From Neolecta irregularis DAH-3 (lineage: Eukaryota; Ascomycota; Neolectomycetes; Neolectales; Neolectaceae), in assembly GCA_001929475.1 (NCBI GenBank), contig LXFE01002636.1:4243-68242 (forward strand): a stretch of DNA of 64,000 nucleotides, in the 5' to 3' direction. The position numbers and the translations under genes were made by a program. The notes below the pieces were generated by a model. The model worked only from the letters and a program-made list of their open reading frames with translations. It was not told the DNA's origin and searched no databases. Below are positions 19,731-29,586 of this stretch, one piece after another (position 1 is the first letter of the stretch; every line of letters begins with the position of its first letter).

Positions 19731-21316
19731 CTACGAAGTAAATTTTGACCGAGCCCGGATCGCAGGCCCATACTGTTCCTGTGAGTTGACTCCGCACGCG
19801 TTGTGCATACCTTGACAAAGAGATGAGGCATCGGTGCGAGAAACACTGCAAACGCTCCGAGAATAGATCCAGCATGCTGCACTCCGAGATTTTCAAACAC
19901 TTTTTCATCAATCTTCAGTTCTTACAAGTGACATACTCTGTTTTGTAAACAACGGGAACCCGGCACCTGCAAGACTCCGCAGCACAGTATTGGCCGCCAT
20001 AACAGATGCGGCATATGCGAGATAGACATCAGTTAGATAATTCAGGAATCCAATAAATAGAGTCAAAATCGCGAATCCGAGAGGAACTCCTGCAAGAGTC
20101 GGTACAATCCAATGCACATTCGAAGTTCCGGTCCAAGCGAACCAGAATAGTCCAGCTACAAGTGCCGGCCCACCCATTATCGTAATTAAGAGTCGGTCTT
20201 CCGGGGTTTTTAAATCCCTCTTAGCATCCCAAACTTGAACAAGTGCTGCTATTGCACAGCCGAGGGCAAGTCCAATGAACGGAAGACCGCCTACTCCATG
20301 ACCAAATCTGTGATTCTCCTGGAATACGATAGGGTAGGCTCCAAAAAGCAGATAGAGAAGTCCGTAGACAAAGGCTACGTATACTGAAGTCAGGAATACG
20401 ATTTCTTCTCCAAACAGCATTCGAAACGGCCGTGAAAAAGAGATTCGAAGGACTCCTGCTAATGAACGGCCATCTCGTTCCATAGGCGCATAGTAAGAAT
20501 GATCTCCCGTTTCCTTACGCATCTGTTCGGCTTTCTTGACGAGAAGGATAGGCCGGTAGGTTTCAGGGAGAGTGAAAACCATGACGATAAACAAAACACC
20601 TGCAAATATCGTGATGATGTGAAACATCCATCTCCAGCCAACCCGAAATCAGATTTTCAAATGGCGGAGATGTATACCAATTGAATTCACGATAAACCCA
20701 CCAATAATGGGCGCAAAACAGGGACCCTGCATCGTGCACAAACTAAATAGGGCAATAGCTTCACCCCTTCGACGGGCATCCCAGATATCTGTAATGGTAC
20801 CGGGACATAGTACCAGTACAGCAGCTGCACACACGCCTGCAAAGAACCGAAAGATAATAAGCGATGCAACACTTTGAGATAACCCACATCCCAGACTGAA
20901 ACAAATGTACGGAAGGTAAGATATAATATATATCGGCCGTCGTCCAAACATTTCACTCAAAGGCGCCCTAAATGTATTAGCTGTCGTAGGTAGTTAGCAG
21001 AGACATACCAGAGAAACGGCCCGAGGACATATCCAAAGATATACAACGAGGTGGATAAAAGTGCGACTTCGGAAGATATATCAAACCGTCTGATGATTCC
21101 CGATAATATCCCACTCGTTGCTGAACTTGCCAATGTTGCATTGAGAACCAACATGGAAGCGAGAAACGTAAAATACCATTTTCGAATACGCGAAAACTGG
21201 GTGGCATCAAGTGGATCGCCAACATCAAAAGAGACTTCCTTACAACCATGATTTTTCTCAGTATCTCGATCAGACAATGAGCGTGACTGGGAAAAATGGT
21301 CTGGCACAGTTGACAT
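19731..21316 (-). CDS. MFS transporter, DHA1 drug:H+ antiporter type
   Basis: Twelve-span facilitator of the major facilitator superfamily, polyamine/multidrug type. The N-terminal cytoplasmic part (MSTVPDHFSQSRSLSDRDTE) leads into WYFTFLASMLVLNATLASSA. LSEMFGRRPIYIISYLPYIC contains the loop 2-3 GRR signature, and PGTITDIWDARRRGEAIALF and CFAPIIGGFIV match the DHA1 motif C region. The central loop is basic (ETYRPILLVKKAEQMRKE). The last exons read FPLFTKQ, FENLGVQHAGSILGAF and EQYGPAIRARSKFTS. Introns near 20634-20680, 20960-21010, 19900-19935 and 19790-19815 are inferred. The substrate cannot be read from sequence. It is separated by 1.9 kb from a divergent FAD-linked oxidoreductase. Confidence 0.88.
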
Positions 21317-21394
21317 CGGATATAACCAAACGAGAGTTTGTACTGAATGACCGTGTCATATAAAACCAGCCACAGCGGTATTTATATTAAGGTC

Positions 21395-21411
21395 CGGAGG
21401 CCTTTGTTCCG
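21395..21411. promoter_or_regulatory. CGG-N11-CCG, Zn2Cys6 (Gal4-type) binding-site-like element
   Basis: CGG (21395-21397), 11 spacer bases, CCG (21409-21411), 79 bp upstream of the MFS start codon on its promoter side. This everted/inverted CGG spacing is what fungal binuclear zinc-cluster regulators such as Gal4 bind. The match is six fixed bases and may be chance. Confidence 0.35.
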
Positions 21412-23178
21412 AGATCTCCGGGTTGTTTTAACTCCGGATAGAGATGCCGAGGTTGAAGGCTTAGGCTGAATTATCCACACCCGCGATCTGGCTTATTGTC
21501 CACTTTTATTGGAGGCGTCTAAAACAGGGTTTATCACAATGAGTCAGCGATGAACCACCTGCTTGCTTGATCTTGCGCCACGAATTCCTTTAATCATCCC
21601 GGTGTTGGGATGTCGGGCATATATGTCACAGCGGCCGATGTTAACTGTTCTCCTAAGTCCGATTGCTTTAGCGCAAGTCTAATCAAGCGAAAATATCATG
21701 ACAGTTTGTTGTACGAGTCCCATTTTTCACAACCTTTGTAAGAAATTAATTACCTTTACCCCGGAACCTCGCTCTTTCCACAATCTCAATCTTCTTTCTC
21801 CCTCAACAAACAGCTGGCTCTGGCAGTCATCGGCTATTCACAACCTCCTTTCCGCAGTTTAACGTTCTTACCCAATAAATCACAACAACCCAAATATTTA
21901 CCTCAACAAACACCTGTCCACCGCTGAAGTCAAGGATATGGCCTAATCCCAGTTAGATCGTCATCAAGAATATGACAAGCGTTAGGCCTCAAGGTCACCT
22001 TTTTCTACTTTCTACTTTATATAGTTTCTCTCTAATACTTGTTTTTTTCTATAGGTAGCTCACGTTTCTCTGCAGGAAAAAGGGAAATGGAAGGTTATCT
22101 TTTTTCTCTAAGAAAGGGCTGGGAGCCAGTCTTTTGCAGTAGCGAAAATACAACCCTTTTAATTCTCTTTTTACCTCATCCTTGCCTATCGCTCAACTTT
22201 CGACACACCTTCACTCTCCCTCTCTCCTCAAACTATCTCAAAATCACAAAGCCAAAGTTATCCAAATTTCCCTCGAACCTCCCCGACTTGCAGCCTGCGT
22301 GTCACAAGTTGGAATCGCACTGGCAGATTCAAATTTTGATTCCTGAAAAGACAGTAAGTCGGAGCAAATCAGTCGATCGTCATAAACAAGTCACTCAGTG
22401 GTATCCGAAAATAGTTATATAGTAGGATTACTGTAAGTCGTGAAGCGTAGTGTACAAATAAGATCGGTTCGTTAACCTAAGTAGTGGGCCTTAGAAGCTT
22501 AGGTTGAGATACGGGAGCTAGGCCTTTATATACCCTATCTATGCCTTTATGTCTTACTACACCTATTGCTGCATCCGTAAGATATATCCGGTAATACCCC
22601 AGATATATCGTTACAATTACAAGAATTTGATCGATGTATTTTCAAGACGGCCGACATGTGACCATTCATCATTGACTGAAAAAGTATCCACAGTGATCCA
22701 AACATTGAGTTACCGTACCTCACATATTAAGAACACCATTTTACAATATATCGCGGATTGCAATGCATCAACATAGAAGAAGCAATACGTAGAGAACATG
22801 AGAAAAAAACCTCGCATTCGACCTGGAAACAACCAAAAACTATCTGCAATTGTTTCATTCCCCCGACTTTCAAGCCCAGTCATTCCGTCAGCATGTATAT
22901 TTATGGCTGTCGATTGCAATAATTAAGTGTTACCAACTCTGTTGCCTTACGACATTCTTCATGTAACCAACTCTATATTATTCCATGAAATATGGATGTG
23001 TTCAATCATTCCCCCTGTTAAGACTCTTGGAAACAGCCCTGGGAGTTACGAAAGACCGTAGATATCCGAGAATACCCTGCGGTCATAAGTGAACATAGAG
23101 TTCTATTCCGCGAACACCGCTCCAAATCTCACACCAGTTTCCGTAAATCCGATGACCGCAGACCTCTCTCATGGAAGT

Positions 23179-23186
23179 TATATAAA
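23179..23186 (+). promoter_or_regulatory. TATA box of FAD-linked oxidoreductase gene
   Basis: TATATAAA begins 49 bp upstream of the chosen ATG at 23228. A strong TATA element is typical of regulated fungal genes. The short leader this implies leaves the exact start site uncertain. Confidence 0.45.
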
Positions 23187-23227
23187 GGGGTCCTTCTCCT
23201 AATTATTTCTTGCAAACCTACTGCATT

Positions 23228-24867
23228 ATGATTTCTGCCGCATCAAAAGTTGAGAAAGTCTGCCAAGTTCTCGAAACCATTTTCCCGAGTCAATTGCATC
23301 GACCAGGCTCCAAGCCATACGAAGCCGAGATTCTCCGATATTGGTCAGTTCGAAATACCGAACAAAGGCCTGCATGTATGTTTATGCCAAACACTGCTAC
23401 GGATGTTGCTTTCGTTGTAAAGCTCATTGCAGGATACGATGTTCCGTTTGCAATCAAAAGCGGTGGCCATAATGCGAATATCGGATTCGCCTCAATCAAA
23501 GATGGGATCTTGATCGCTCTGGTTAAGATGGATAAGGTCACTTATAACGGAGACAAGACAGCCTGGGTTGGTCCTGGTGGTCGCTGGGATCGAGTCTGTG
23601 AAGTACGACAACAATCCTGCAATCTACAATATCTGACCATCTTAGCAACTTGGAGGTTCCAAGTTTCATCTATCCTGCAGATCTAAGCTTTAGAATTTGG
23701 CCAAACTGCACTGGGGACAAGAACGGGAGACGTCGGTGTGAGTGGATATCTCCTTGGGGGTAAAACAAGATCATTTCTTATATGCTTACTTATCAATATC
23801 AAGGCGGACTGAGTTTCTTAAGTGGTCAATATGGCCTTGGAGCAGACCAGATCATTGAAGCTGAGGTACTCTGCTATCCCGTGATATGATCTGATTGAAA
23901 GGTTGTTCTCGCGGATGGAAGAATCGTCTTCGCTACCCAGTATGAGAATCCAGACCTTTTCTTCGCCATGAAAGGGGGAGGAAATCGTCTTGGAATATTT
24001 ACAAATTTTAAAATCAAGACACATCCTATCGGCTTGGTAAAATCACCACATCGAAAGCTTTGACTTTCTAGGTATACGCCGGATACGTCATCTGGGATGG
24101 GAAATACTCTTCCCAAGTACTTTCTTACTATCATAAATTCGTGACCGAGGTCAAAGATCCAAAAGCGAATGCGGTACCGTTTCTAACCAAATCCAAAACT
24201 CTCGACCAGTTTCTCATGTTTCTATTCTATGACGGAACAGATCCGGGCCACGTTTTTGATGATTTTCTGTCACTTCCATGCATGGTTTCGAATGTTAAAA
24301 TTCAAAAATACTCGGATTTCGTATGTCTTCAACCCCTTTGGCTTCATGTTGAGATAATAGCTTTATGGAAATAACAAGGTAACCCTTATTCCAGGTCTTG
24401 GCTGGGGGACCCGAGCAGCTACCTTAAGACCTGATGAAGATCTTCTTCAATTCGCCCACAAGACTTGGCTTGAATTATCAAACTCAGTTATCGAGAAAAA
24501 TGATACCATTGTCTGTCTTGCTATCCAGCCGCTTCCACCAACGACCTCGCGAGGTGCAGAAGCAAGCGGTCTTTACTCGCTGCCTCCAGACAACATCATA
24601 ATTCTTGAAATTGCTGATGGCTGGCCTCGAGCTGAAGATACCGATGTAATTGTTGATCATATGAAGAGTATCATCGACACTTTCGAAGATTATAAGAAAC
24701 ATAAGGGTCACCATTATGGGTATCTCCCTCTTTACGTAAATGGCGCTTGGGTCGATCAGTCGGCAGATGTTCTTCCTATGTTGAAAGGTTATGAGATTTG
24801 GAAAAAGGCTGTTGCTAAATACGACCCAACAGGATTTTGGAAGAAGACTGGTGGATGGAAAATCTAG
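23228..24867 (+). CDS. FAD-linked oxidoreductase (berberine-bridge/FAD_binding_4 type)
   Basis: The start MISAASKVEKVCQVLETIFP leads into the PCMH-type FAD domain. MFMPNTATDVAFVVKLIAGY and FAIKSGGHNANIGFASIKDG contain the KSGGH segment whose His covalently holds FAD in the family. Then come WVGPGGRWDRV, FGQTALGTRTGDVGVSGYLL, GGLSFLSGQYGLGADQIIEA, VVLADGRIVFATQYENPDLF and GGGNRLGIFTNFKIKTH. The second half has VYAGYVIWDGKYSSQVLSYY, and the C-terminal BBE module reads PLYVNGAWVDQSADVLPML, then WKKAVAKYDPTGFWKKTGGW. The second (Cys) flavin attachment position is not visible, so attachment is probably monocovalent. No signal peptide is seen. Introns lie near 23604-23686, 23740-23803, 23867-23898, 24037-24072 and 24321-24395. 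A Met at 23210 is an alternative start. Confidence 0.85.
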
Positions 24868-25863
24868 ACAAACAAATGTTCAGATGAATTTCCTTAAAAG
24901 AAATTGTTTCTTTATTTGGGATGTCAGCTATAAAAGTGACATATTTTTGAGTATTGCCTTCTAACTGAAATCGACAGTAAACATTTTCGAATAGTAGAAA
25001 GTTTCTGCTTAACTGGCCTCCAACGTCGATCGTCTAAACTTGTCTGTGGCTATTGAACAAAGCTAGATTATCTACTAGGATTCGTCAAGGTCAAAAGATA
25101 CATCATCTACCCTCTCTCACTTGAAAAACATTATTGATCAATGTTGAAACAATTAACTACAAGCAAATCGTGGGACCCGTATCCAAATTTCTCGTGGACA
25201 TCACTATGTCTGCTCTTTTCAACCTGCGATTCTCCGGCTCTTTGAATTTACTCTGCGGTAACGCAGTAGTGTCACTTAATGTAGATTTTAATCGAAGAAG
25301 CTTTATATTCCGAGGCAGCGGAAACATGACCTTCCCATGACCATCACTTTAAGACTACGAATCATACCCCAGTCTTATCTCGTGCCTGGGCTTAGCTTTC
25401 CAATCATTGTTGACACGACCCCGCAATTAAAGTCTCATATTTCCGTACAGGCAACCTGATACCTGGCTTCTTCTTATCTGTTGTTTGTGCAGAGTTTATA
25501 TAATGACTTTGGACGGTTCCAGGATATCAACGTCTGCCCTCGACATTTCAAGATTTCTCATTCAATTTTGAAAATGATAACGCGGATGGAGTAGAATGAT
25601 ATTTTGATGATGCTTTGTATTTCAGATCTGTATCGAGCAGATAACTTGACAACCTTAGAGCTCAGTTCTTCACAGGTTGAGACCAATCGGATTTTAAAGT
25701 AGAATTCCCATTGAGAAGTTTAGCCCAGTAATCTGTAACATCTCCCAATATAAAGGAGTGGTGGTGTTCTTGGGAAAAAGAATGTATTTGTAGAGAAATT
25801 CAAGTTTGTGATACCTTGAGGTGCGGTTAATCGGCTGTCTAATATACGAGAACAAGTATTCTA
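24868..25863. other. Intergenic, no gene recognised
   Basis: About 1 kb downstream of both the oxidoreductase and the cysteine-rich surface protein genes. Only unconserved short frames are seen. Confidence 0.5.
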
Positions 25864-26433
25864 TCAAACCAACAACACCATCGATCCTGCCAACAGCAAC
25901 AACGCACTCTCCACTTTCCTTTGTGAGACACCGTTCTTATGGGTTGGTGTGGGCGATGAAGTACCCGTAGCGCTAGAACCTGAAGTTGCAGTCCCGGAAC
26001 TGATCGACTGAGTACTTGAATTCGAGCTGGTTCCACTCCCAGAAGAGCTGGAGTCAATAGGGGCAATGGATGTGGGCGTGGGCGCAACGGCAGCGGCAGC
26101 GTCTGTGTTGGACGATCCGGAAACCTTAACTTGTGTCGAATCCACGGAAAAGTAGTTGTGACTGATACATTGCTGAACGCAATCGCTGTATTTCTGAGTA
26201 TCTGCAGCTGTACCGCTTCCCTGTGGACATTTCGTGACACACGTGTTTGTTGCGTTTACTTGATCCGCGTTTGGAGCAGGGACGCCGACACAGTTCGCGA
26301 TACAAACGAGATTCGTCGAGCCACATTTATCGACGCATTTAGTCAAAGCGCTTGGCGGAGAGGGAGACGGTGAAGCCTGGTCTGCGAGGACCATAGCGGG
26401 CAAAAGAATACCTAGGATGCTGGAGAGTTGCAT
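25864..26433 (-). CDS. GPI-anchored cysteine-rich surface protein
   Basis: A 189-residue protein with an N-terminal signal peptide (MQLSSILGILLPAMVLADQA), then a domain of about 75 residues carrying exactly four C-x3-C pairs (CVDKC, CIANC, CVTKC, CVQQC). A long Ser/Thr/Ala-rich stretch typical of O-glycosylated wall-protein stalks follows. The C-terminus is hydrophobic (ESALLLLAGSMVLLV) after a small-residue site, fitting a GPI signal. No intron. The eight-Cys spacing differs from the CFEM pattern. It probably sits on the plasma membrane or wall; its function is unknown. It stands alone with long flanking gaps. Confidence 0.8.
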   Translation of the reverse strand: MQLSSILGILLPAMVLADQASPSPSPPSALTKCVDKCGSTNLVCIANCVGVPAPNADQVNATNTCVTKCPQGSGTAADTQKYSDCVQQCISHNYFSVDSTQVKVSGSSNTDAAAAVAPTPTSIAPIDSSSSGSGTSSNSSTQSISSGTATSGSSATGTSSPTPTHKNGVSQRKVESALLLLAGSMVLLV

Positions 26434-26580
26434 ATTGCAATTGAAAGATGGCGAGACCAGGGAGGGGGAGCAGGCTATTTATACATTTCCGCGGAGGCGG
26501 TATTAAATTTAGCCTGTTATAATTAGCGCTATTAAGGAAATTGCCGACCGGGGGCATCGTCTGCCTTACAATTGCACATC

Positions 26581-27358
26581 ATGAATAAATTGAGGCGGCC
26601 CTCGGTTCGACGATCACTTCTCGGATTATCGTCGTCCAGAACCTCTAAGCTCATATCGAAAACTGCAAGAAAACAAAAAAGAAGACCGCAGGATTATCCG
26701 TTTACCAGGTGCGTTGATGTCTATTTGTCCACAGTTGAAGTTTAAAGGGAGGAAGAGGAGCTATTACACAATGTTCCACAGATGGTTGTGTGCTCCTATT
26801 TAGAGAGATATCGTCCGCAGTTGGAGGACATTGAACTTAAACTTTCTGCGGAAATTGAGAAATTCAGGCTGGAATTTGAAGAGTAGGTTCGTCCCAAGAG
26901 AATGTTTAATTCGGCAGAAACAACTGGGATGAACAAGGTGCCACGGTAGAAACTGACCTTGACTGGGAAATGACGTATCTGGAGAAAGAAATTGAGACAT
27001 TCGAGGTGTACCAGCGCCCGTCTTGTTTCAGGCTAATGAACTCGAACGAACACAAACGATATGCACAATCCCATGTCGAAATATCCAAACAAGTGGGAGC
27101 TTTCCTTGTAGAATGGGACAAAGAAGATGCACAAGGCATTCCTTTTTGTGCAACCCAGTCGCTAAATGCAAAGATAGCGATAAACCCTTGTTTGAAATAT
27201 TTATCAAGCAAGGTGATTCCATGTCGTCCACATTCCGCGAGAAAATGAGACAAATTGACATAGTATGAAGTAATTCTCCATGTCTATCTAACATACTATA
27301 GAAATGCGATGAACTGGAGGAGAAGAATCGTGCAAAACTTATGAAAACATTATTCTAG
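26581..27358 (+). CDS. Coiled-coil protein, possibly kinetochore (CENP-Q/Fta7-like)
   Basis: The start MNKLRRPSVRRSLLGLSSSR is basic, followed by KLISKTARKQKRRPQDYPFT. After a 41-nt intron come REEEELLHNVPQMVVCSYLE and YRPQLEDIELKLSAEIEKFR, then another intron near 26884-26919 and ETDLDWEMTYLEKEIETFE. The last exon reads [18 protein letters not shown] and stops at 27356-27358. The middle (27020-27230) could be read in two frames, so that exon is uncertain. The basic start, long helices and a DKPLFEIF-type segment before a closing helix resemble small kinetochore subunits of the CENP-Q/Fta7 type, but this is a weak inference. Its 3' end overlaps COQ2 by 20 bp. Confidence 0.5.
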
Positions 27359-28478
27359 AGTACAAGTAATCTGCTAATATACCTGCCGTTAAAATACATC
27401 CCGTCGCAATTGATCTTTTGAAAGCCTTCCCGCAGCTTTGAGGATTATCGAGGTCGACAGTCTTGATTATATGGGATGTATGCAAAAGTCCGCCGAGACA
27501 ACTTATCGAGTAAAAGATTGGTGTATGGGCATTCATATATCCCGCTAACCCGAGTAACGCATACTGACCAATGGTCAAAGCTGTAATGACTGGCTTTGTA
27601 GAATCCCCAAGCTTGATAGCAGCCGACTTGATACCGGCTTTTACATCATCGGCTTTATCCTTGAATTAGAAACAAAGTAAGAGATAATACTTGATGAGCA
27701 TATATTATATCATAGACTATGCCCCAGAGAGTCCCAGAGAAGTATAAGGGTGCAATCACCCACCAGTCAATGCTGTTTAGTAAAGCGGACCAACCCATCA
27801 ATGCACCCCAGTTGAACGTCAGTCCTGCACCTAAGAAAAAACATCTCTGGGGACATACCAAAGATTATATGCGGAAAGTAGGTAACTCGTTTCATGAGTG
27901 GATAGATAATGACGGGCACCATTGAACAAAACCCGACAGCAATACTTGGCGAATCAACTCCAGAATTGCAGACACATACGTATAAAGATTCATTTGCGTC
28001 AGAACAAGCAATCCTACACCCAACTGCAATCCCAGAAAGCCTATTCCCTGGGAAATGGACAACTGACCACTAGCAAAAGGCCTGTCCTTGGTCCGCTCAA
28101 CTTGTCTGTCTAAATCTCTGTCCCACAGATCATTTATCACGCAGCCCGCTCCCCGCATAGCAACTGCTCCCGTTCCGAATAACGCAAACATTCCAAGAGT
28201 TGTTGAAAAAGGGATTGACGCAGCGTACGAGGCCATTGATATTGAAAACGCTACTTTTAGACTGTATTGAAGGAGCATATACCGCAGGGAAAAAAGAGGA
28301 GATATGAACCAACGGGTCTATCGACGCGGGCTAGATGATAGAATGGATGCAGCGAAGACGGGAGAAGAGAAACAAGTATGGATTTCTGGGTTGTAGCTGT
28401 CGAAAGGATTCGAATGAAATTTCTCGAGGATAGACGGTGATTGCAGGTTAATAATCGGGGGTTGAATATTCGAATCAT
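27339..28478 (-). CDS. COQ2: 4-hydroxybenzoate polyprenyltransferase, ubiquinone synthesis
   Basis: Mitochondrial inner-membrane UbiA-family enzyme that attaches a polyprenyl chain to 4-hydroxybenzoate. The start [20 protein letters not shown] is a mitochondrial presequence, followed by [38 protein letters not shown] and [15 protein letters not shown] hold the first Asp-rich motif (NDxxDxxxD). The second is [20 protein letters not shown]. Later spans read [20 protein letters not shown] and [20 protein letters not shown]. About three short introns. The last Asp-rich motif in [10 protein letters not shown] crosses an intron. An in-frame Met at 28556 is an alternative start. Confidence 0.9.
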
Positions 28479-28577
28479 ATTTGTTGATCTTTTATATTCT
28501 TCTAAAGTTGAGTGGTTTGGGAAAAGAACGACATCTTGAATCTTGGTGATCACCACTTTTGATAACGACGTTGACGG
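28479..28577. promoter_or_regulatory. Short divergent promoter region, COQ2 / CCDC25-like
   Basis: 99 bp separate the two divergent start codons, so any promoter elements for both genes must lie here or inside the genes. No defined motif stands out. Confidence 0.4.
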
Positions 28578-29430
28578 ATGGTATTATATTTTACAAGCTC
28601 GTGTATCCGCGAAAGTGTGCTGTAAGTACTGATATCAGTGGTATCGCCGCCTGCTCTGTTGTACATGGGAAAAGATAAATTCGAAAGTTGGTTTGCGTCC
28701 AAACGAGTTCTAACCTACTTAGATGAGGAACTGATAAAACACGGCCTGGATACAGATGTCTGGTAGAGCCATTCTTCAGACTTGGTTGATGTTAGGGTTT
28801 GAAATATCGGGAGCGGATGCTTAATAAAGTTTCATGTTGATAATCTTTCTTCGGCGCACGTTTACTTGCGGATGACGGAGGATATGTCGTGGGAGAGTAT
28901 ACCAAACGAGCTACTGATGGACTGTGCCCAGCTCACAAAGGCGAATTCTATTGAAGGTACGACAGATGAATTGGATGCAGCCGATGAGTAGGAAACAAAA
29001 AAGACAATGTGACTGTGATCTACACGCCATGGAGAAATCTCAAAAAGACGGGCGACATGGCCACAGGACAAGTTTCGTTCCACAAACCGAAAAACGTATA
29101 TTACTTGGAAAAGCAGCGCTGAAATCAAAGGTCAAGAAAGTGTATCTTGAACGCCGGGTCAACGCCATGGTCAACCGGCTAAACAAGACCCGGGAAGAAA
29201 AGTCGCCAGATTTATGGGCAGAAAAACAGTTGCATCTCCAGGCGCAGCGTCGCAAAGAAGCAGCAGCAGCACAACCAAACCCGCACACTATAATTGAGCA
29301 ACGGCGGATAAAAGAAGCAGAGCAAGAACGTTTGCGTGGTTACGATGAAATACACACTGCAGAAGCAGTGCGGCATGCGAGCAACTGGGATCGGCCAGAT
29401 GGGTGGAATCCAGAGGAGGATTTCATGTAA
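28578..29430 (+). CDS. JLP2: CCDC25/Jlp2-type NFACT-R domain protein
   Basis: Small conserved eukaryotic protein with an NFACT-R (DUF814) domain. The start MVLYFTSS splices toward [15 protein letters not shown], then (N)[55 protein letters not shown], a short spacer, [30 protein letters not shown], then [20 protein letters not shown]. The C-terminal helix is charged and ends WNPEEDFM. Four short introns. Human CCDC25 and yeast Jlp2 share these blocks. In mammals a membrane role as an extracellular DNA sensor is reported, whereas the core domain is linked to RNA binding in NFACT proteins; the fungal role is not settled. Confidence 0.88.
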
Positions 29431-29500
29431 ATCAGTTGACTGGGTTAAATCAGTTAAATCAGCTACATCAGTTAAATCAGTTAAATCAGACTTAATCAGA
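29428..29500 (+). repeat. Tandem TTAAATCAG-type 9-bp repeats
   Basis: About six imperfect copies of TTAAATCAG or variants lie between the stop codon of the CCDC25-like gene and 29500. The stop codon TAA is itself part of the first copy (TAAATCAGT). Confidence 0.75.
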
Positions 29501-29586
29501 TATAAAAGGTTCTAGATGAATAGGACATTATCTACGAATTCAATATTTATTATTAGTCGAGGCATCTTTGAGAAATCACTTTTATT

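Larger units (their letters stand above)
21317..23227. other. Long divergent intergenic region with no gene recognised
   Basis: About 1.9 kb between the divergent MFS and oxidoreductase genes, unusually long for this window. It has one open frame of 127 codons at 22039-22422 with no protein-like composition, runs of pyrimidines near 22000-22260 and a TATA-like element just before the oxidoreductase. I recognise no RNA gene or transposon. Confidence 0.5.

Noticed and set aside
22039-22422. 127-codon plus-strand frame in the MFS/oxidoreductase gap
   Set aside because: Its translation is dominated by a pyrimidine-rich tract (Leu/Ser/Pro/Phe), shows no conserved block and has no spliced continuation; more likely untranslated or intergenic sequence.
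22400-22600. tRNA-like or small RNA gene in the AT-rich gap
   Set aside because: No A-box/B-box pair at tRNA spacing and no cloverleaf could be drawn; nothing else identifiable.
29428-29500. CRISPR-like or other array
   Set aside because: Units are only 9 bp with no unique spacers; it is a simple tandem repeat.
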